In this document: one piece after another, positions 7,795 to 17,561 of the stretch
How positions within the stretch are numbered: the first letter of the stretch is position 1
Layout: each line of letters opens with the position of its first letter
Assembly: GCF_019209935.1 (NCBI RefSeq)
Contig: NZ_JAHUTN010000003.1
Coordinates: 231,483 to 295,482, forward strand
Source: Corynebacterium sp. TAE3-ERU16
Lineage (GTDB): Bacteria > Actinomycetota > Actinomycetes > Mycobacteriales > Mycobacteriaceae
DNA length: 64,000 nt
Reading direction: 5' to 3'
Translations under genes and position numbers: made by a program
Notes under the pieces: model-generated
Database searches by the model: none
What the model was told of the DNA's origin: nothing
What the model saw: only the letters and a program-made list of their open reading frames with translations

Positions 7795-10700
7795 CGCTCC
7801 GTCTCCTCCTTCAGCGTGACCGGGCCGGTCGGCGGATCGGCGGCCCGGGAACCCCTCGCACCGACCCTGTCCCGGTAGCTGAACAGCTCCGACAGTTCCT
7901 CGTCCGACAGTTCCGTGATCCATCCCTCTCCCCCGCTGATGACGGTCCCGGCGAGACGACGTTTCCCCTCGAGGACCTCCTGGATCGACTCCTCGATCGT
8001 GCCCTCGGTGACCATCATGTAGACGCGGACGTCCTTCAGCTGCCCGATCCGGTAGGCACGGTCGGTCGCCTGGTTCTCCACGGCGGGATTCCACCAGCGG
8101 TCCATGTGCACCACGACGTTGGCGGCGGTGAGGTTGAGCCCCGTACCACCGGCCTTGAGCGAGACGATCATCACCGGTGGACCGTCGGGAGCCTGGAAAT
8201 CGGCGACCATCCGGTCCCGTCTGGTCCGCGACAGTCCTCCGTGGAGGAACGGGATCTCCCGGTCGAGGCGGGACGACAGGTAGGGGGCGAGGATGGTTCC
8301 GAAGGCCCGGTACTGGGTGAATACGATGGTTCGCTCCGCCGCCGCGGTCGTCTCGTCGAGCAGATCCATGAGTGCCGCGACCTTGCCGGATCTGTGTCTC
8401 CCCCGGAGTGAGACCGGTGAGCCGTCCCCCAGATAGTGCGCGGGGTGGTTGCAGATCTGCTTGGTCCTGGTGATCGCCGCGAGGACGAGACCCCGGCGTG
8501 CGGTGGCTTCGGTACCGGCCAGCTTCTCCTTCACGTCGTTGACGTAGCTCTGGTAGAGCGCGGCCTGCTCGGGTGTCATCGGCACGCGGAGGATGGTCTC
8601 GTTCTTCTCCGGGAGGTCATCGATGACCGCGGGATCGGTTTTGACCCGGCGGAGGATGAACGGGGCGGTGAACGTACGGAGCCGCTCGGACATCTCCTCG
8701 TCGCCGTACTTCTCGATGGCGTTCGCGTAGTGGTTGCGGAAGAAGTTGGCGCTGCCGAGGACGCCGGGATTGCAGTAGTCCATGATCGAGCGCAGTTCGG
8801 ACAACCGGTTCTCCACCGGTGTTCCGGTCAGTGCGACGCGGTGCCGGGAGGGGATGGAACGGACGGCCCTGGCGACCGCCGTCGCGGAGTTCTTGATGTG
8901 CTGGGCCTCATCGAGCACCACCCGCCACCAGTCGCTGCCGCTGAGGGCCGCCCGGTCGCGGACCACGGTGCCGTAGCTGGTGATGACGATGTCGGCTCCC
9001 TCCACCGCAGCGCCGAGCGCATCCCCCTTCAGCCGGGATCCACCGTGATGGATGATGACCTTCAGGGACGGGACGAAGCGCCGGGCTTCCGCGGCCCAGT
9101 TCGCGAGCACCGCATTCGGGGCGACGATGAGGGTCGGGCCGAATTCCCCGTTCTCCCCGGCCTCCTCCTTCTCCACAGCGGTGAGCGCGAGCAGCTGGAG
9201 TGTCTTCCCCAGCCCCATGTCGTCGGCGAGGACCGCCCCGAGCCCGGCCCGTGACATCCAGTGGAGCCAGTCCACCCCACGACGCTGGTACGGGCGGAGT
9301 TCCGCGTGCACCGTCCCGGGTACCTGGACCCGGACGGGTGCGGGCTGCTCCGGGACGACGGACCCCCCGTCCCCGGCTGCGGTGTCGGAGGTGTCCCCCA
9401 TGAAGCGTGCGTGCCATCCGGTCGCGGTGAACTCCACAGGGGTGTCGTCCTCGGCGGAGTTCTCCAGAGCCAGCTTGCGGAGTTCCGCCGCGGAGACGAA
9501 ACCCGAGGTACCGGTTTCCTCGGCGTACGCCCGCTCTGCGTCGCCCAACGCCTTCTCGAGTTCCTCGATGTCCCCGCTCCCCGTCATCTTCGCCTCGGCC
9601 AGCGCCCCACGGCAGCGTTCGACATCCTCCCGCAGGTGTCCCTCGCCGGCCCGGACCAGTTGGCTGACGTATTTCGCCACCCTCGCGACACTCTTCCGGT
9701 CGGCCACCACCCAGTTTCCGTGGAGCTTGACCAGTCCGTCGCGGGAGTTGACCAGGTCGGCCATCTCCTGTGGCTCGAGGACCGTGTCGCCGAGACTGAG
9801 ACGCCAGTCGTACTCGACGATCTGGTCGAGCCCGAACCGTCGGTGGGTGCTTCCCGCCACCCCGGGATCCTGGGGAGAGGAGGTGGAGACCTTCAACCCG
9901 ACCTCCTGGCGGGACCACGATGCGGGCAGCATGACGAGGAATCCCTCCTTCCGCAACGCCTCAACGTCCTTCTCGATGAAGGTGAGGATCTGGCAACCCG
10001 TCAGCGCGACGTCCCAGTCCCCGTCGTCCCCTCCGACGACACCCCGGAGCGCGACCCCGTACCGGGAATCATCGAGGAGTCCGCTGATCCGGACGGCCCG
10101 CTGGTGCCGGTCACTCAGTTTCTGCCAGATCTCGACGGGCCATATCCCCCTCCGGAAGGGTTCCGGTGTTCCGCCGTCCCTGCGGATGGAGACCCGGACA
10201 CGCCAGAGCTCCCCTGCAGGCACGTCCCCGGTGGGCGGCCGGACGGCGGTGTCGGCGAGCCCACGGAGAGCGGTGACGGTGTGCCGGGCCGCCGGGGGCC
10301 GAGACAATTCCGTGACCCGGTGTGAACCGGGACCGGGCGGAGGAGATCCCCCGTCGCCCGGCTCCACGGACTCAGGTTCCTCCACGACGAAGACCAGCTC
10401 CAGCCGTTCGCTGTCCAGGGAGCCACGCCACTCCGTCAGACCGGCGACCAGGCGCGCGTTGCCCCTGTCGAACGCCTCGCCGGCGAGTAGGGCACGGACG
10501 AACGGGTGCGGTTCCCGGTCCGGGGTCTCGGGATGGACATCGGCGAGATACGCGAGAGCGATCCAGTGCGGGAGGACACCGGCCATCTCCTCCGCGATCG
10601 CGGCAGAGGAATTGACGGTGAGGACCCTCGGTGCCGCCGCCGCCATGGCGGTCAGCCACATCGCCTCATCCGCCCCCATAACGAGCTGCCACTCGGGCCA

Positions 10701-11132
10701 CCACCGGCCGTCCTGCCAACGGCACCGCAGGGACACCCGCCCCGCGCGGACGAATCGCTCCAGCCCCAGATACAACCGGATCAGCCAGAGCAGATCCGGG
10801 GCGACGGTCGCGCGCTGCCGCTGCGGCACCGCCGGACCCGGATGGTCGAGCGGAGCGAGCTGCGCCAACAGTTCCACGGCCTGGGCCGGCGTGAATGCGG
10901 CCGTGGGGACGGTGAGACTCACCCGCCGTTGTTTCGGTGTCTGGAGGACCACCGGGATCCGGTGCCGGAACGACCGGCCCGCGAGTGCGACCTCGAGTAC
11001 CGCGGGCAGCGTACCGCCGGGCACCGATTCCGGGCCGACGACCCGATGCCCCTCCACCTGTTCGATCCACAGGTGGAATCCCGTGTCACGACACCACAGC
11101 CCGTGAACGAGGTGGGTGGGCGTCGGAGTCAT
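7791..11132 (-). CDS. SNF2-family DNA-dependent ATPase (HelZ-like helicase)
   Basis: A 1113-aa protein. The N-terminal 500 residues form the SNF2-associated (DUF3670-type) region. The Swi2/Snf2 motor follows: motif I DDMGLGKTLQLLAL (about residue 637), motif II VLDEAQHIKN (about 740), then ALTGTPVENRLSELRSI, and the C-terminal helicase lobe with TIVFTQYRAFG, ILRRVKTDPAV and ATDRAYRIGQ. Proteins of this group translocate on double-stranded DNA and remodel protein-DNA complexes; I recall mycobacterial HelZ (Rv2101), next to a SWIM protein, as the closest known relative. Start at 11132 (MTPTPTHLVHG) is chosen over an ATG 39 bp upstream whose extension is Gly-rich and family-atypical. First gene of the four-gene operon running to 3148. 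Confidence 0.92.
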   Translation of the reverse strand: MTPTPTHLVHGLWCRDTGFHLWIEQVEGHRVVGPESVPGGTLPAVLEVALAGRSFRHRIPVVLQTPKQRRVSLTVPTAAFTPAQAVELLAQLAPLDHPGPAVPQRQRATVAPDLLWLIRLYLGLERFVRAGRVSLRCRWQDGRWWPEWQLVMGADEAMWLTAMAAAAPRVLTVNSSAAIAEEMAGVLPHWIALAYLADVHPETPDREPHPFVRALLAGEAFDRGNARLVAGLTEWRGSLDSERLELVFVVEEPESVEPGDGGSPPPGPGSHRVTELSRPPAARHTVTALRGLADTAVRPPTGDVPAGELWRVRVSIRRDGGTPEPFRRGIWPVEIWQKLSDRHQRAVRISGLLDDSRYGVALRGVVGGDDGDWDVALTGCQILTFIEKDVEALRKEGFLVMLPASWSRQEVGLKVSTSSPQDPGVAGSTHRRFGLDQIVEYDWRLSLGDTVLEPQEMADLVNSRDGLVKLHGNWVVADRKSVARVAKYVSQLVRAGEGHLREDVERCRGALAEAKMTGSGDIEELEKALGDAERAYAEETGTSGFVSAAELRKLALENSAEDDTPVEFTATGWHARFMGDTSDTAAGDGGSVVPEQPAPVRVQVPGTVHAELRPYQRRGVDWLHWMSRAGLGAVLADDMGLGKTLQLLALTAVEKEEAGENGEFGPTLIVAPNAVLANWAAEARRFVPSLKVIIHHGGSRLKGDALGAAVEGADIVITSYGTVVRDRAALSGSDWWRVVLDEAQHIKNSATAVARAVRSIPSRHRVALTGTPVENRLSELRSIMDYCNPGVLGSANFFRNHYANAIEKYGDEEMSERLRTFTAPFILRRVKTDPAVIDDLPEKNETILRVPMTPEQAALYQSYVNDVKEKLAGTEATARRGLVLAAITRTKQICNHPAHYLGDGSPVSLRGRHRSGKVAALMDLLDETTAAAERTIVFTQYRAFGTILAPYLSSRLDREIPFLHGGLSRTRRDRMVADFQAPDGPPVMIVSLKAGGTGLNLTAANVVVHMDRWWNPAVENQATDRAYRIGQLKDVRVYMMVTEGTIEESIQEVLEGKRRLAGTVISGGEGWITELSDEELSELFSYRDRVGARGSRAADPPTGPVTLKEETER

Positions 11133-11554
11133 GCTGTCTTTTCTACCACCGCCGCCGGACGGCTCACCCATCCCGGTTGAACAGATGTTCGCATCCGGCT
11201 ACAGCAGGTGCTCCCGCCGGTCAGGGAAGCACCGATTCCCGACCACCCCCAAACCGGGCTGTTCCCCGGGATCGGCGGGCGACACATCCAGCGGTCCGGA
11301 GGACCCACCCCTGAAAAACAGCCTCACCACCGGTTTTCACCGCGCCTCCGGAACGATCCCCCCGGGTTCACGTCCCCTGCTTTTGCGGGACATACCTGTA
11401 CAGGTTGCCAGCTCTAAGCTGGTGTGAAACCGTCTTTAAGGCTTGTCTCACGACCGGGGTGACCGACGAGCGGCACTGGTGCGCCCCCGAGAGACCTCAC
11501 TGCACGAGACGGTAGCCAACGCACACACCGCCATCAAGCAAACTAGGAGGACAA
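11133..11554. other. Divergent intergenic region between the SNF2 gene and putP
   Basis: About 420 bp with no supported gene. It must hold promoters for both directions. A 12-bp perfect palindrome lies at 11394-11405 (listed separately). A clear ribosome-binding site, AGGAGG, precedes putP by 5-6 bp. Confidence 0.6.
11394..11405. promoter_or_regulatory. Palindrome ACCTGTACAGGT upstream of putP
   Basis: Perfect 12-bp palindrome 150 bp before the putP start, in an otherwise non-repetitive stretch. It has the size and symmetry of a dimeric repressor site. The regulator cannot be named from sequence. Confidence 0.4.
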
Positions 11555-13132
11555 ATGGCCGAACAAACCTGGTTCGTCATAGCCATTGTCATATACATGC
11601 TCGTCATGCTCGCCATCGGCTTCTGGGGCTTCGGGCAGACCGACGAATACGACGATTACGTCCTGGCCGGCCGTGGCCTCAACCCGTTCGTCGCCGCGCT
11701 GTCCGCCGGTGCCTCGGACATGTCGGGGTGGCTGCTCATGGGCCTCCCGGGAGCCCTGTTCGTCACCGGATTCTCGGAGCTGTGGATCGCGATCGGGCTC
11801 CTGATAGGTTGCTGGGCCAACTGGTTCTGGGTCGCGCCACGCCTACGCAGTTACACGGAGGTCGCGAACAACTCGATCACGATCCCTTCCTTCGTCGAGA
11901 ACCGCCTGCGGGACACCTCCCACACGCTGCGCATCATCTGCTCCGTCATCATTCTTGTGTTCTTCACCTTCTACGTCTCCGCGGGCATGGTCGCCGGCGG
12001 CAAGTACTTCCAGGCGACCTTCGACGGCGACTACAGCACCGGTCTCCTCGTCGTGGCCATCGTCACCGTCATCTACACCGTCATCGGCGGCTTCCTCGCC
12101 GTCTGCTACACCGACGCCGTGCAGGGCATGATCATGTTCGCCGCTCTCCTCATCGTCCCGGTGATGGCACTGTTCGTGATGAACGACCCCGGTTCGATCT
12201 TCACCTGGGCCACCACAAAGGAATACGGTCCCTGGACCGACGGAGAGGTCAACACCCACTACTTCTCGATGATCTCCGGTGTCTCCTTCGCCGCCATCGT
12301 CGGCAACCTCGCCTGGGGATTCGGCTACTTCGGTCAGCCCCACATCATCGTCCGATTCATGGCACTCAGCTCCCCCAAGGAAGCCAAGGCCGGCCGTCGC
12401 ATCGGCATCGGCTGGATGCTGCTCTGCGTCATCGGCGCGGCGGCTGTCGCGCTGATCGGTACCTCGTTCTTCGGTCAGGACCCGAACATCGCGATCACCG
12501 ACCGTGAGTCCTACGAGACGATCTTCCTCGACATGGCGCGCATCCTGTTCCACCCGCTGATCGCCGGACTGGTCCTGACCGCGGTGCTGGCCGCCATCAT
12601 GTCGACCATCTCCTCTCAGCTCCTGGTCACGTCCTCCGCTCTCATCGAGGACCTGCTGCGCCTGTTCCACAAGCGCCCGATGACCAACCAGAAGCTGGTG
12701 TACTACTCCCGGACCGCGGTGGTCGGTGTCGCCACGATCGCCGCCATCCTGGCGTGGAACCCGGACACCTCGATCCTCGGACTGGTCGGCTTCGCCTGGG
12801 CCGGCTTCGGCTCCGCATTCGGTCCCGTCGTGCTCGCGTCGCTCTACTGGCGCCGCCTCAACACGCCCGGTGCCATCGCCGGCATGGCCACCGGTGCGCT
12901 GGTCTCGTTCTTCTGGGGACAGTCCCCTCTCGGCGATTTCCTCTACGAGATGGTTCCCGGCTTCTTCCTCGCGACCATCGTCATGATCGCCGTCTCCCTG
13001 ATGACCGCTCCCCCGGCCAGGGACGTCACCGAGGAGTTCGATGAGGCCGCACGCCTCTCGAAGCTCGCGGACGAGAACCCCGAGCTCGCCGTGGAAGAGG
13101 TCCAGGCCAAGGCCGCCAAGGGCGAGATCTAG
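11555..13132 (+). CDS. putP: Sodium/proline symporter PutP
   Basis: A 525-aa integral membrane protein of the sodium:solute symporter family with about 13 hydrophobic segments. Family landmarks are visible: the N-terminal YVLAGRGLNPFVAALSAGAS and DMSGWLLMGLPGALF (the S and D residues of the Na+ site region), the TM6 region GNLAWGFGYFGQPHIIVRFM, and LVLTAVLAAIMSTISSQLLV with the SSQLL motif of PutP. It should take up proline with Na+ for nutrition or osmoprotection. The start is supported by AGGAGG 5-6 bp upstream. It is monocistronic as far as can be seen, with a hairpin 36 bp after the stop. The C-terminal 40 residues are charged and cytoplasmic. Confidence 0.93.
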   Translation: MAEQTWFVIAIVIYMLVMLAIGFWGFGQTDEYDDYVLAGRGLNPFVAALSAGASDMSGWLLMGLPGALFVTGFSELWIAIGLLIGCWANWFWVAPRLRSYTEVANNSITIPSFVENRLRDTSHTLRIICSVIILVFFTFYVSAGMVAGGKYFQATFDGDYSTGLLVVAIVTVIYTVIGGFLAVCYTDAVQGMIMFAALLIVPVMALFVMNDPGSIFTWATTKEYGPWTDGEVNTHYFSMISGVSFAAIVGNLAWGFGYFGQPHIIVRFMALSSPKEAKAGRRIGIGWMLLCVIGAAAVALIGTSFFGQDPNIAITDRESYETIFLDMARILFHPLIAGLVLTAVLAAIMSTISSQLLVTSSALIEDLLRLFHKRPMTNQKLVYYSRTAVVGVATIAAILAWNPDTSILGLVGFAWAGFGSAFGPVVLASLYWRRLNTPGAIAGMATGALVSFFWGQSPLGDFLYEMVPGFFLATIVMIAVSLMTAPPARDVTEEFDEAARLSKLADENPELAVEEVQAKAAKGEI

Positions 13133-13167
13133 CCGGGCGCCGTCCTCCTCTGAAGCACGCCCGGAAG

Positions 13168-13193
13168 CCCGTCCCACCCCTGGGTGGGGCGGG
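13168..13193 (+). terminator. Hairpin after putP
   Basis: CCCGTCCCACC and GGTGGGGCGGG form an 11-bp stem (one G-T pair) around a 4-base loop, 36 bp after the putP stop. GC-rich with only a short T-poor tail, so efficiency is uncertain. Confidence 0.5.
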
Positions 13194-13244
13194 TTCACCG
13201 CTGTCCGGAGGAACCCGGATCCGCCCGGGACGGTCGGAGTCTGC

Positions 13245-13946
13245 ATGACGCACACCCCGACCGCCCCGCATCCCCCGAAGTGGACCGTCGGACTCCTCAC
13301 CCTGTCGACCCTGTTGCTCGGGATCTACACCCTCGCGCCGACGACGGGCCGTATTCCGCCGGGACAGGTTCCCCCACCACCGTTGGCTGAGACGCTGTCA
13401 TCCACCACTCTCGTCGAGCAGCGGCCCGACATCCCCGGATACCACCGCAACCGGTTCGGGGAGGGATGGGGCGGAGCACACATCGGCTCCCTGATCTGCT
13501 CGACGCACGAGGTGATGCAGGCGGCCCAGCTCCCGGAGGCGACCATCGACGAGGACTGCACCGTCCACGCGGCACCCGCCCGTGATCCCTACTCCGGGCA
13601 GACGATGACCACCGATAACCCGGGGCCCGGCCAGCGCATGGAGGTCGACCACATCTACCCGCTCTCCGCGGCGTGGGACATGGGTGCCTCCGGATGGGAC
13701 CGGAACACACGGATCCGGTTCGCGAATGATCCGGAGAATCTCGTCGTCGTCACCGCCCGACAGAACCGGGAGAAGTCGGATTCCCTCCCGGCCGACTGGG
13801 TCCCCGCCGATCGTTGGGCCCGCTGCTGGTACGTGCGCCGCCTGGCCGCGGTCGCACGCGACTACCAGCTGTCCCTCACCGCCGACGACGCGTCGGCGAT
13901 GCGGCGGCAGTGTCTGCTCTCGGGGCTGGCTGACGCGTTCCGCTGA
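13245..13946 (+). CDS. Membrane-anchored or exported DUF1524/HNH-type nuclease
   Basis: A 233-aa protein. Residues 13-31 are hydrophobic (WTVGLLTLSTLLLGIYTLA) after a short N-terminus, so it is exported or signal-anchored. The nuclease core is RMEVDHIYPLSAAWDMGASG (131-150) followed by FANDPENLVVV (159-169) and ARQNREKSD (171-179): the DHxxPL...N...K pattern of DUF1524/HNH (His-Me finger) enzymes, with H136 as likely general base. Cysteines at 85 and 105 could form a disulfide outside the cell. Actinobacterial relatives are mostly annotated as secreted nucleases of unknown purpose, possibly nutrient scavenging or interference competition. The ATG at 13245 follows a GAGG-containing stretch but no ideal ribosome-binding site. 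Confidence 0.82.
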   Translation: MTHTPTAPHPPKWTVGLLTLSTLLLGIYTLAPTTGRIPPGQVPPPPLAETLSSTTLVEQRPDIPGYHRNRFGEGWGGAHIGSLICSTHEVMQAAQLPEATIDEDCTVHAAPARDPYSGQTMTTDNPGPGQRMEVDHIYPLSAAWDMGASGWDRNTRIRFANDPENLVVVTARQNREKSDSLPADWVPADRWARCWYVRRLAAVARDYQLSLTADDASAMRRQCLLSGLADAFR

Positions 13947-14037
13947 TTCAGCCCCACTCTTTGTCCCGGGCGCCGGTCGCCGGGTTATGGTGGTCGTTGA
14001 CCTTCTTTCCCCGATCTTCGAGAGGCCGATCCCCGAC

Positions 14038-14538
14038 GTGGACAATCTCATCAGCATTCTGCATGTGCTGGCAGCAATCGTTTTCCTGGGTCCGGTAACC
14101 ATCGCCGTCTCCATGTTCCAGGGCCGCGCCCGCGCCGCACATGACGGTGACAGGCACGCGGTCGGTTCCGCGGCGACGCTCCACCGCATCACGAAAACCT
14201 ACGGTTTCCTGTCACTGCTCGTTCCCCTGCTCGGACTCGGGTTGTTCTTCACCGATACGACGTTCCTGAAGGACGGTCGCTTCCATGCATCGATCCTCCT
14301 GTCCGTGATCGCCTGGGGAATCCTGTTCTTCCTGATCATCCCCCGGCAGAAGGCGCTGATGGCCGATCTCGGGGTTGCCACCGACGATGATGATCCCGCC
14401 GCAGCACTGAACGTCGGGACAACCGCGGAGACCACCGCAACAGCCGTCGACTGGACCGCAACCACGAAGAAGCTCTCCATGTTCGGCGGTCTCTTCTCCC
14501 TCCTGTGGTTCATCGTCGCCATCCTGATGATGATCTGA
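14038..14538 (+). CDS. Small integral membrane protein, conserved in corynebacteria
   Basis: A 166-aa protein with four hydrophobic segments: ISILHVLAAIVFLGPVTIAV, the segment after TYGFLSLLVPLLGLGLFF, ILLSVIAWGILFFLI and MFGGLFSLLWFIVAILMM. A soluble, Thr/Ala-rich linker lies before the last helix. GTG at 14038 is preferred because it starts just before the first conserved helix, with GAGAGG upstream; an in-frame ATG at 13987 would add 17 residues. The pattern resembles DUF2269-like corynebacterial membrane proteins, but no function is known. A strong terminator follows 16 bp after the stop. Confidence 0.7.
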   Translation: MDNLISILHVLAAIVFLGPVTIAVSMFQGRARAAHDGDRHAVGSAATLHRITKTYGFLSLLVPLLGLGLFFTDTTFLKDGRFHASILLSVIAWGILFFLIIPRQKALMADLGVATDDDDPAAALNVGTTAETTATAVDWTATTKKLSMFGGLFSLLWFIVAILMMI

Positions 14539-14554
14539 GTGCCACAGCACCACG

Positions 14555-14616
14555 CACACTTAAAGGACCCGTCCGACCGGCTTCGACACCGGATCGGGGC
14601 GGGTCCTTTAAGTGTG
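14555..14616. terminator. Strong terminator hairpin
   Basis: CACACTTAAAGGACCCG pairs with CGGGTCCTTTAAGTGTG around a GC-rich inner loop. The A/T-rich parts of both arms make it work in either orientation. Confidence 0.75.
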
Positions 14617-15210
14617 TCTCACGGCTGACTTTCCCCGGGGTACGACCGGTGCGATCAGCCGGGGCGGAGTCGGCCTGCTGGATGACCCGGCCGAACGTCC
14701 GCGAACGGGAGGATCAAGGAAGCGGCGGGCCAGGAAGCCCCGACGGTGCCCGTGGGACGGGGCACTGATCTCGATGGTTTCCCCGGCCGTGTGCCCCGGG
14801 ATACTCCGGGAAATCAACTCGTGGGGCGCTCTGCGACGCTGCATCCTTCGGACGGCGGAGGGGACCTCACGTGAGGGCGGACCAGGGACGCTATCTCCGG
14901 TAGGCACGCTTCCTCCGGCGGTCTCGACCGCTGACGCCAAGCTGCATGTCACGGGATCCTCCCCCGATGCAGTCAACGGCGCGGGGAGAACCGCGGAGCC
15001 GGACCGGTCGGTGGCGGCCGCGTCACCCGATCAGGTGGCGGTGGAGGGATCGGGAGGAGGGGCCGTTCCAGCGGCGACCGCTGAACCGGAGTTGCCGCCG
15101 ACACCACCCACACCCCACCTTTCCCCGCATGATCCACCCTGATCCGACCGGCGGAACATGGTGGGTCCGGCTGCCGGAACCCGGGTTTCCGGGAACCGTC
15201 AGCCGGACTT
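14617..15210. other. About 600 bp without a supported gene
   Basis: Open frames exist on both strands but they are Arg/Pro/Gly/Ser-rich, overlap one another and have no start signal or recognisable domain. Given the pseudogene next door, this may be further decayed sequence. Nothing can be named. Confidence 0.5.
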
Positions 15211-17390
15211 CTCTCCGAGAGGCCTGGTGCGACAGATGCCGCACCATCAGCAGCGGATGCATGATGAAGTGGAAGACCACCGCGATCAGTGCCGTCAGAG
15301 CACCGGTACCGAAGGAGCTGAACGGGAGCAGGTCCGGCTCTTTCGACGAACTGGGGGTTTCACCCTCGGTCGGCTCCGGGGTCTGCGTCGCAGTAGATGA
15401 CGTCGTCTCGGTCGGCTCCGGGGTTTCCGTCGGTTCTTCCTGCACAGGAGCCACGTAGTCCATGTGGACCGGATCTATCTCGGGGGTCCAGCTGACTGGT
15501 GGATGAGGCCGGTGACAACCGGACGAGACCGACGAAGAAGTTCTTTCCGGATGGGTCCCGCGGGCGGTCGACGATGTAGAGCGATCCGTCGGAGAACTCC
15601 CTGATTCCTTAGTTGTACGGGAAACGGGTGTCTTTCACGTGCTGGCTGTAACCGATCTGATCACTGAGGCCGTCAAGTCCGTCTGGGGAGGGATCGACGA
15701 TCGCGATCTCCCCGGAGCGTCCCCGAGGCGACAACAGCGTTGCCATTCCCGAGGAATCCGACTCCGGCATACTCATCGAATTTGTCTCCGACGACTCCTG
15801 CCCCAACACGGGCGAAGGTGTGATCGGCCCCGTTGTACCGGTAGAACGCGATCAGGGGTCGTGTCTGATCGCTCCGCGGCTCCGGGCCTCGGTCCAGGAG
15901 AGGTTGTTCCGGATGGCGATCAGGTCGCCGCGCACAGCGACACCCCTGATGCCGTTGGATCCGAGATGAACGCGGTGGATCTCGTTCTGGAGGTCGACCA
16001 TGTCCAGGATCGGGGTCACGGTGTTGTCGGAGGGATCCAGGTGCACAGGCACTCCACCACTGAGACTTCCGTCGTCGTACAGGAAGTTGCCGTCCCTCAC
16101 ATGGATGAACGTTCCGTCCGGGAGGGCCCTGAGACCGGTACGGTACCCCGAGTTGTACTCGTCACCGTACAGCTACACGGTGTAGTCGTTGTTCAGTTCC
16201 TTACCCGGGACGTCGGAGGCCCGGGGAAGAGTCCAGTTCTTCAGTTCTCCCGCACGGTCGACCGAATTGAATCCACCGTACCGGCGGCCGGTCTTGTACA
16301 ACACCCCGAGGGTGCCGGCATCGCCGGAGAAAGCGACGCCGGTGATCTTGTTCGCGGCTTCCTGTGTCTCTCCCTGCGCCGTGATGGTGGAGGTGGAGGG
16401 AACCGTGGCGACGACGGTGTCATCGGACAGTCCTCCGGGAGCCACGGAGACCCTGTGCACCGAGAGACCGCCGGAACCGGCGTAGTAGAGACTGTCCGTC
16501 TGCCCGTCCCATGCGGCATCGGTGCTGAGACGACTGTCGATCTCGCCGCTGAAGAGACGCGTCTCGAGATCCGCGGAGTACCCCTCGAGGTGACCGGTAC
16601 CGTCGTGATTCGCCACGACGACCGCGGCTCCGGACCCGTGTCGAACACGCTCACCACGTTTTCCCAGGGGATATCCGTGATGACACCGCGGTGGCACGAT
16701 ATGCGGGCCCTTCAACTCCCCCGGTGAATGAGCCGGGGTAGCTGAAGTTCAGGGGGCCAGGTTACCTCCCGGGGTGTAGAAGTTCGAGAACGCGGTGCTC
16801 CGCTGCTCCGTCAGGGTTACGGTGACATGGTCAGGTCACCGCCCCGTCCTCACTGTTGAAACGTCCGGCACCCACGTTGAGGTCACCGAGCAGCACTTCC
16901 TCCGGTCCGGACCAGCCAACGTTGTACTGCTTGGTGTGCCGGTTGATGTGCAGCTCCCCCTCCCCCGAAACCGGTTCGAATACGATGTGGGGGTCCGCGA
17001 ACGTCAGGTCGAGGTCGCACTGACCCCGCACGTAGCCGGTTCCGTCCTGCCGGCGGTACTTCATGAAATCGACTGTTCCGCCGTACTGCACCTGGATCCG
17101 CCCGTCGGCCGGCGTCGACGTCGAGATGCAGGTCCACTGTACCGATCCGTTGTGGAAACGGGCTCCATCGAGAACATGCTGCAGCCGGTGTCCGTCGACA
17201 TGGGAGCGGATGCCCCACGCGAGTGCGAGATGGTCGTCCGGGTAGGACTGCTCCTTCCCCGGGGTGGGGTCGAGACCGATGGATGAATTGACGTCCGCCA
17301 CGGCGACACCCGCGCCCATGGCCGACGTCAGTGGGCAGGCGATGGCGGGGGCCGCGAGGCGGCGACCGCAGCTCTGGAGGCTGAGTTCAT
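15211..17390 (-). pseudogene. Broken HtaA-domain cell-surface protein
   Basis: Read on the minus strand, pieces of one protein appear in all three frames. From 17390 comes an export signal (MNSASRAAVAA, frameshift, then SAMGAGVAVA). An HtaA-type beta domain follows (LALAWGIRSHVDGHR, VQYGGTVDFMKY, LDLTFADPHIVFEPVSGEGE, EEVLLGDLNVGAG). A stretch of propeller-like repeats comes next (AAWDGQTDSLYYAGSGG, GSLYIVDRPRDPSG). The end is a Thr/Glu/Pro-rich stalk and a hydrophobic anchor (ALTALIAVVFHFIMHPLLMV). Lesions include a stop at 16831, a TGA near 16745, an in-frame TAG at 16173 after which the same frame continues (LYGDEYNSGYRTG), and frameshifts near 16640, 15690 and 15480. HtaA domains bind heme in corynebacteria. 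Neighbouring genes are intact, so base-calling error is unlikely. Confidence 0.85.
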
Positions 17391-17561
17391 CGTGTGTGCG
17401 TGTCCTGGTTCTGTGACGGTGCAGGGGCGTTGCGGGGCAGGGGAACGGAGTCCACACTTTCCTCATTGTTGTCCCAGCTTCTACACACAATAAAACCAGT
17501 ATATTTTAGTTCAGGCTCCCCCTTGTTCCATCCCAACCGGCGATACCGCACATACACGAAA

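Noticed and set aside
9052..11106. Plus-strand frame of 684 codons opposite the SNF2 gene
   Set aside because: Ser/Arg/Pro-rich shadow with no domain and no start signal.
14612..15142. Plus-strand frame of 176 codons next to the pseudogene
   Set aside because: Low-complexity composition and a start inside a terminator hairpin; may be decayed sequence but is not supported as a gene.
17506..17524. Possible DtxR (iron-regulator) box upstream of the HtaA pseudogene, beginning TTAGTTCAGGCT
   Set aside because: Only about 11 of 19 positions fit the DtxR consensus by eye; too weak to report despite the attractive iron context.
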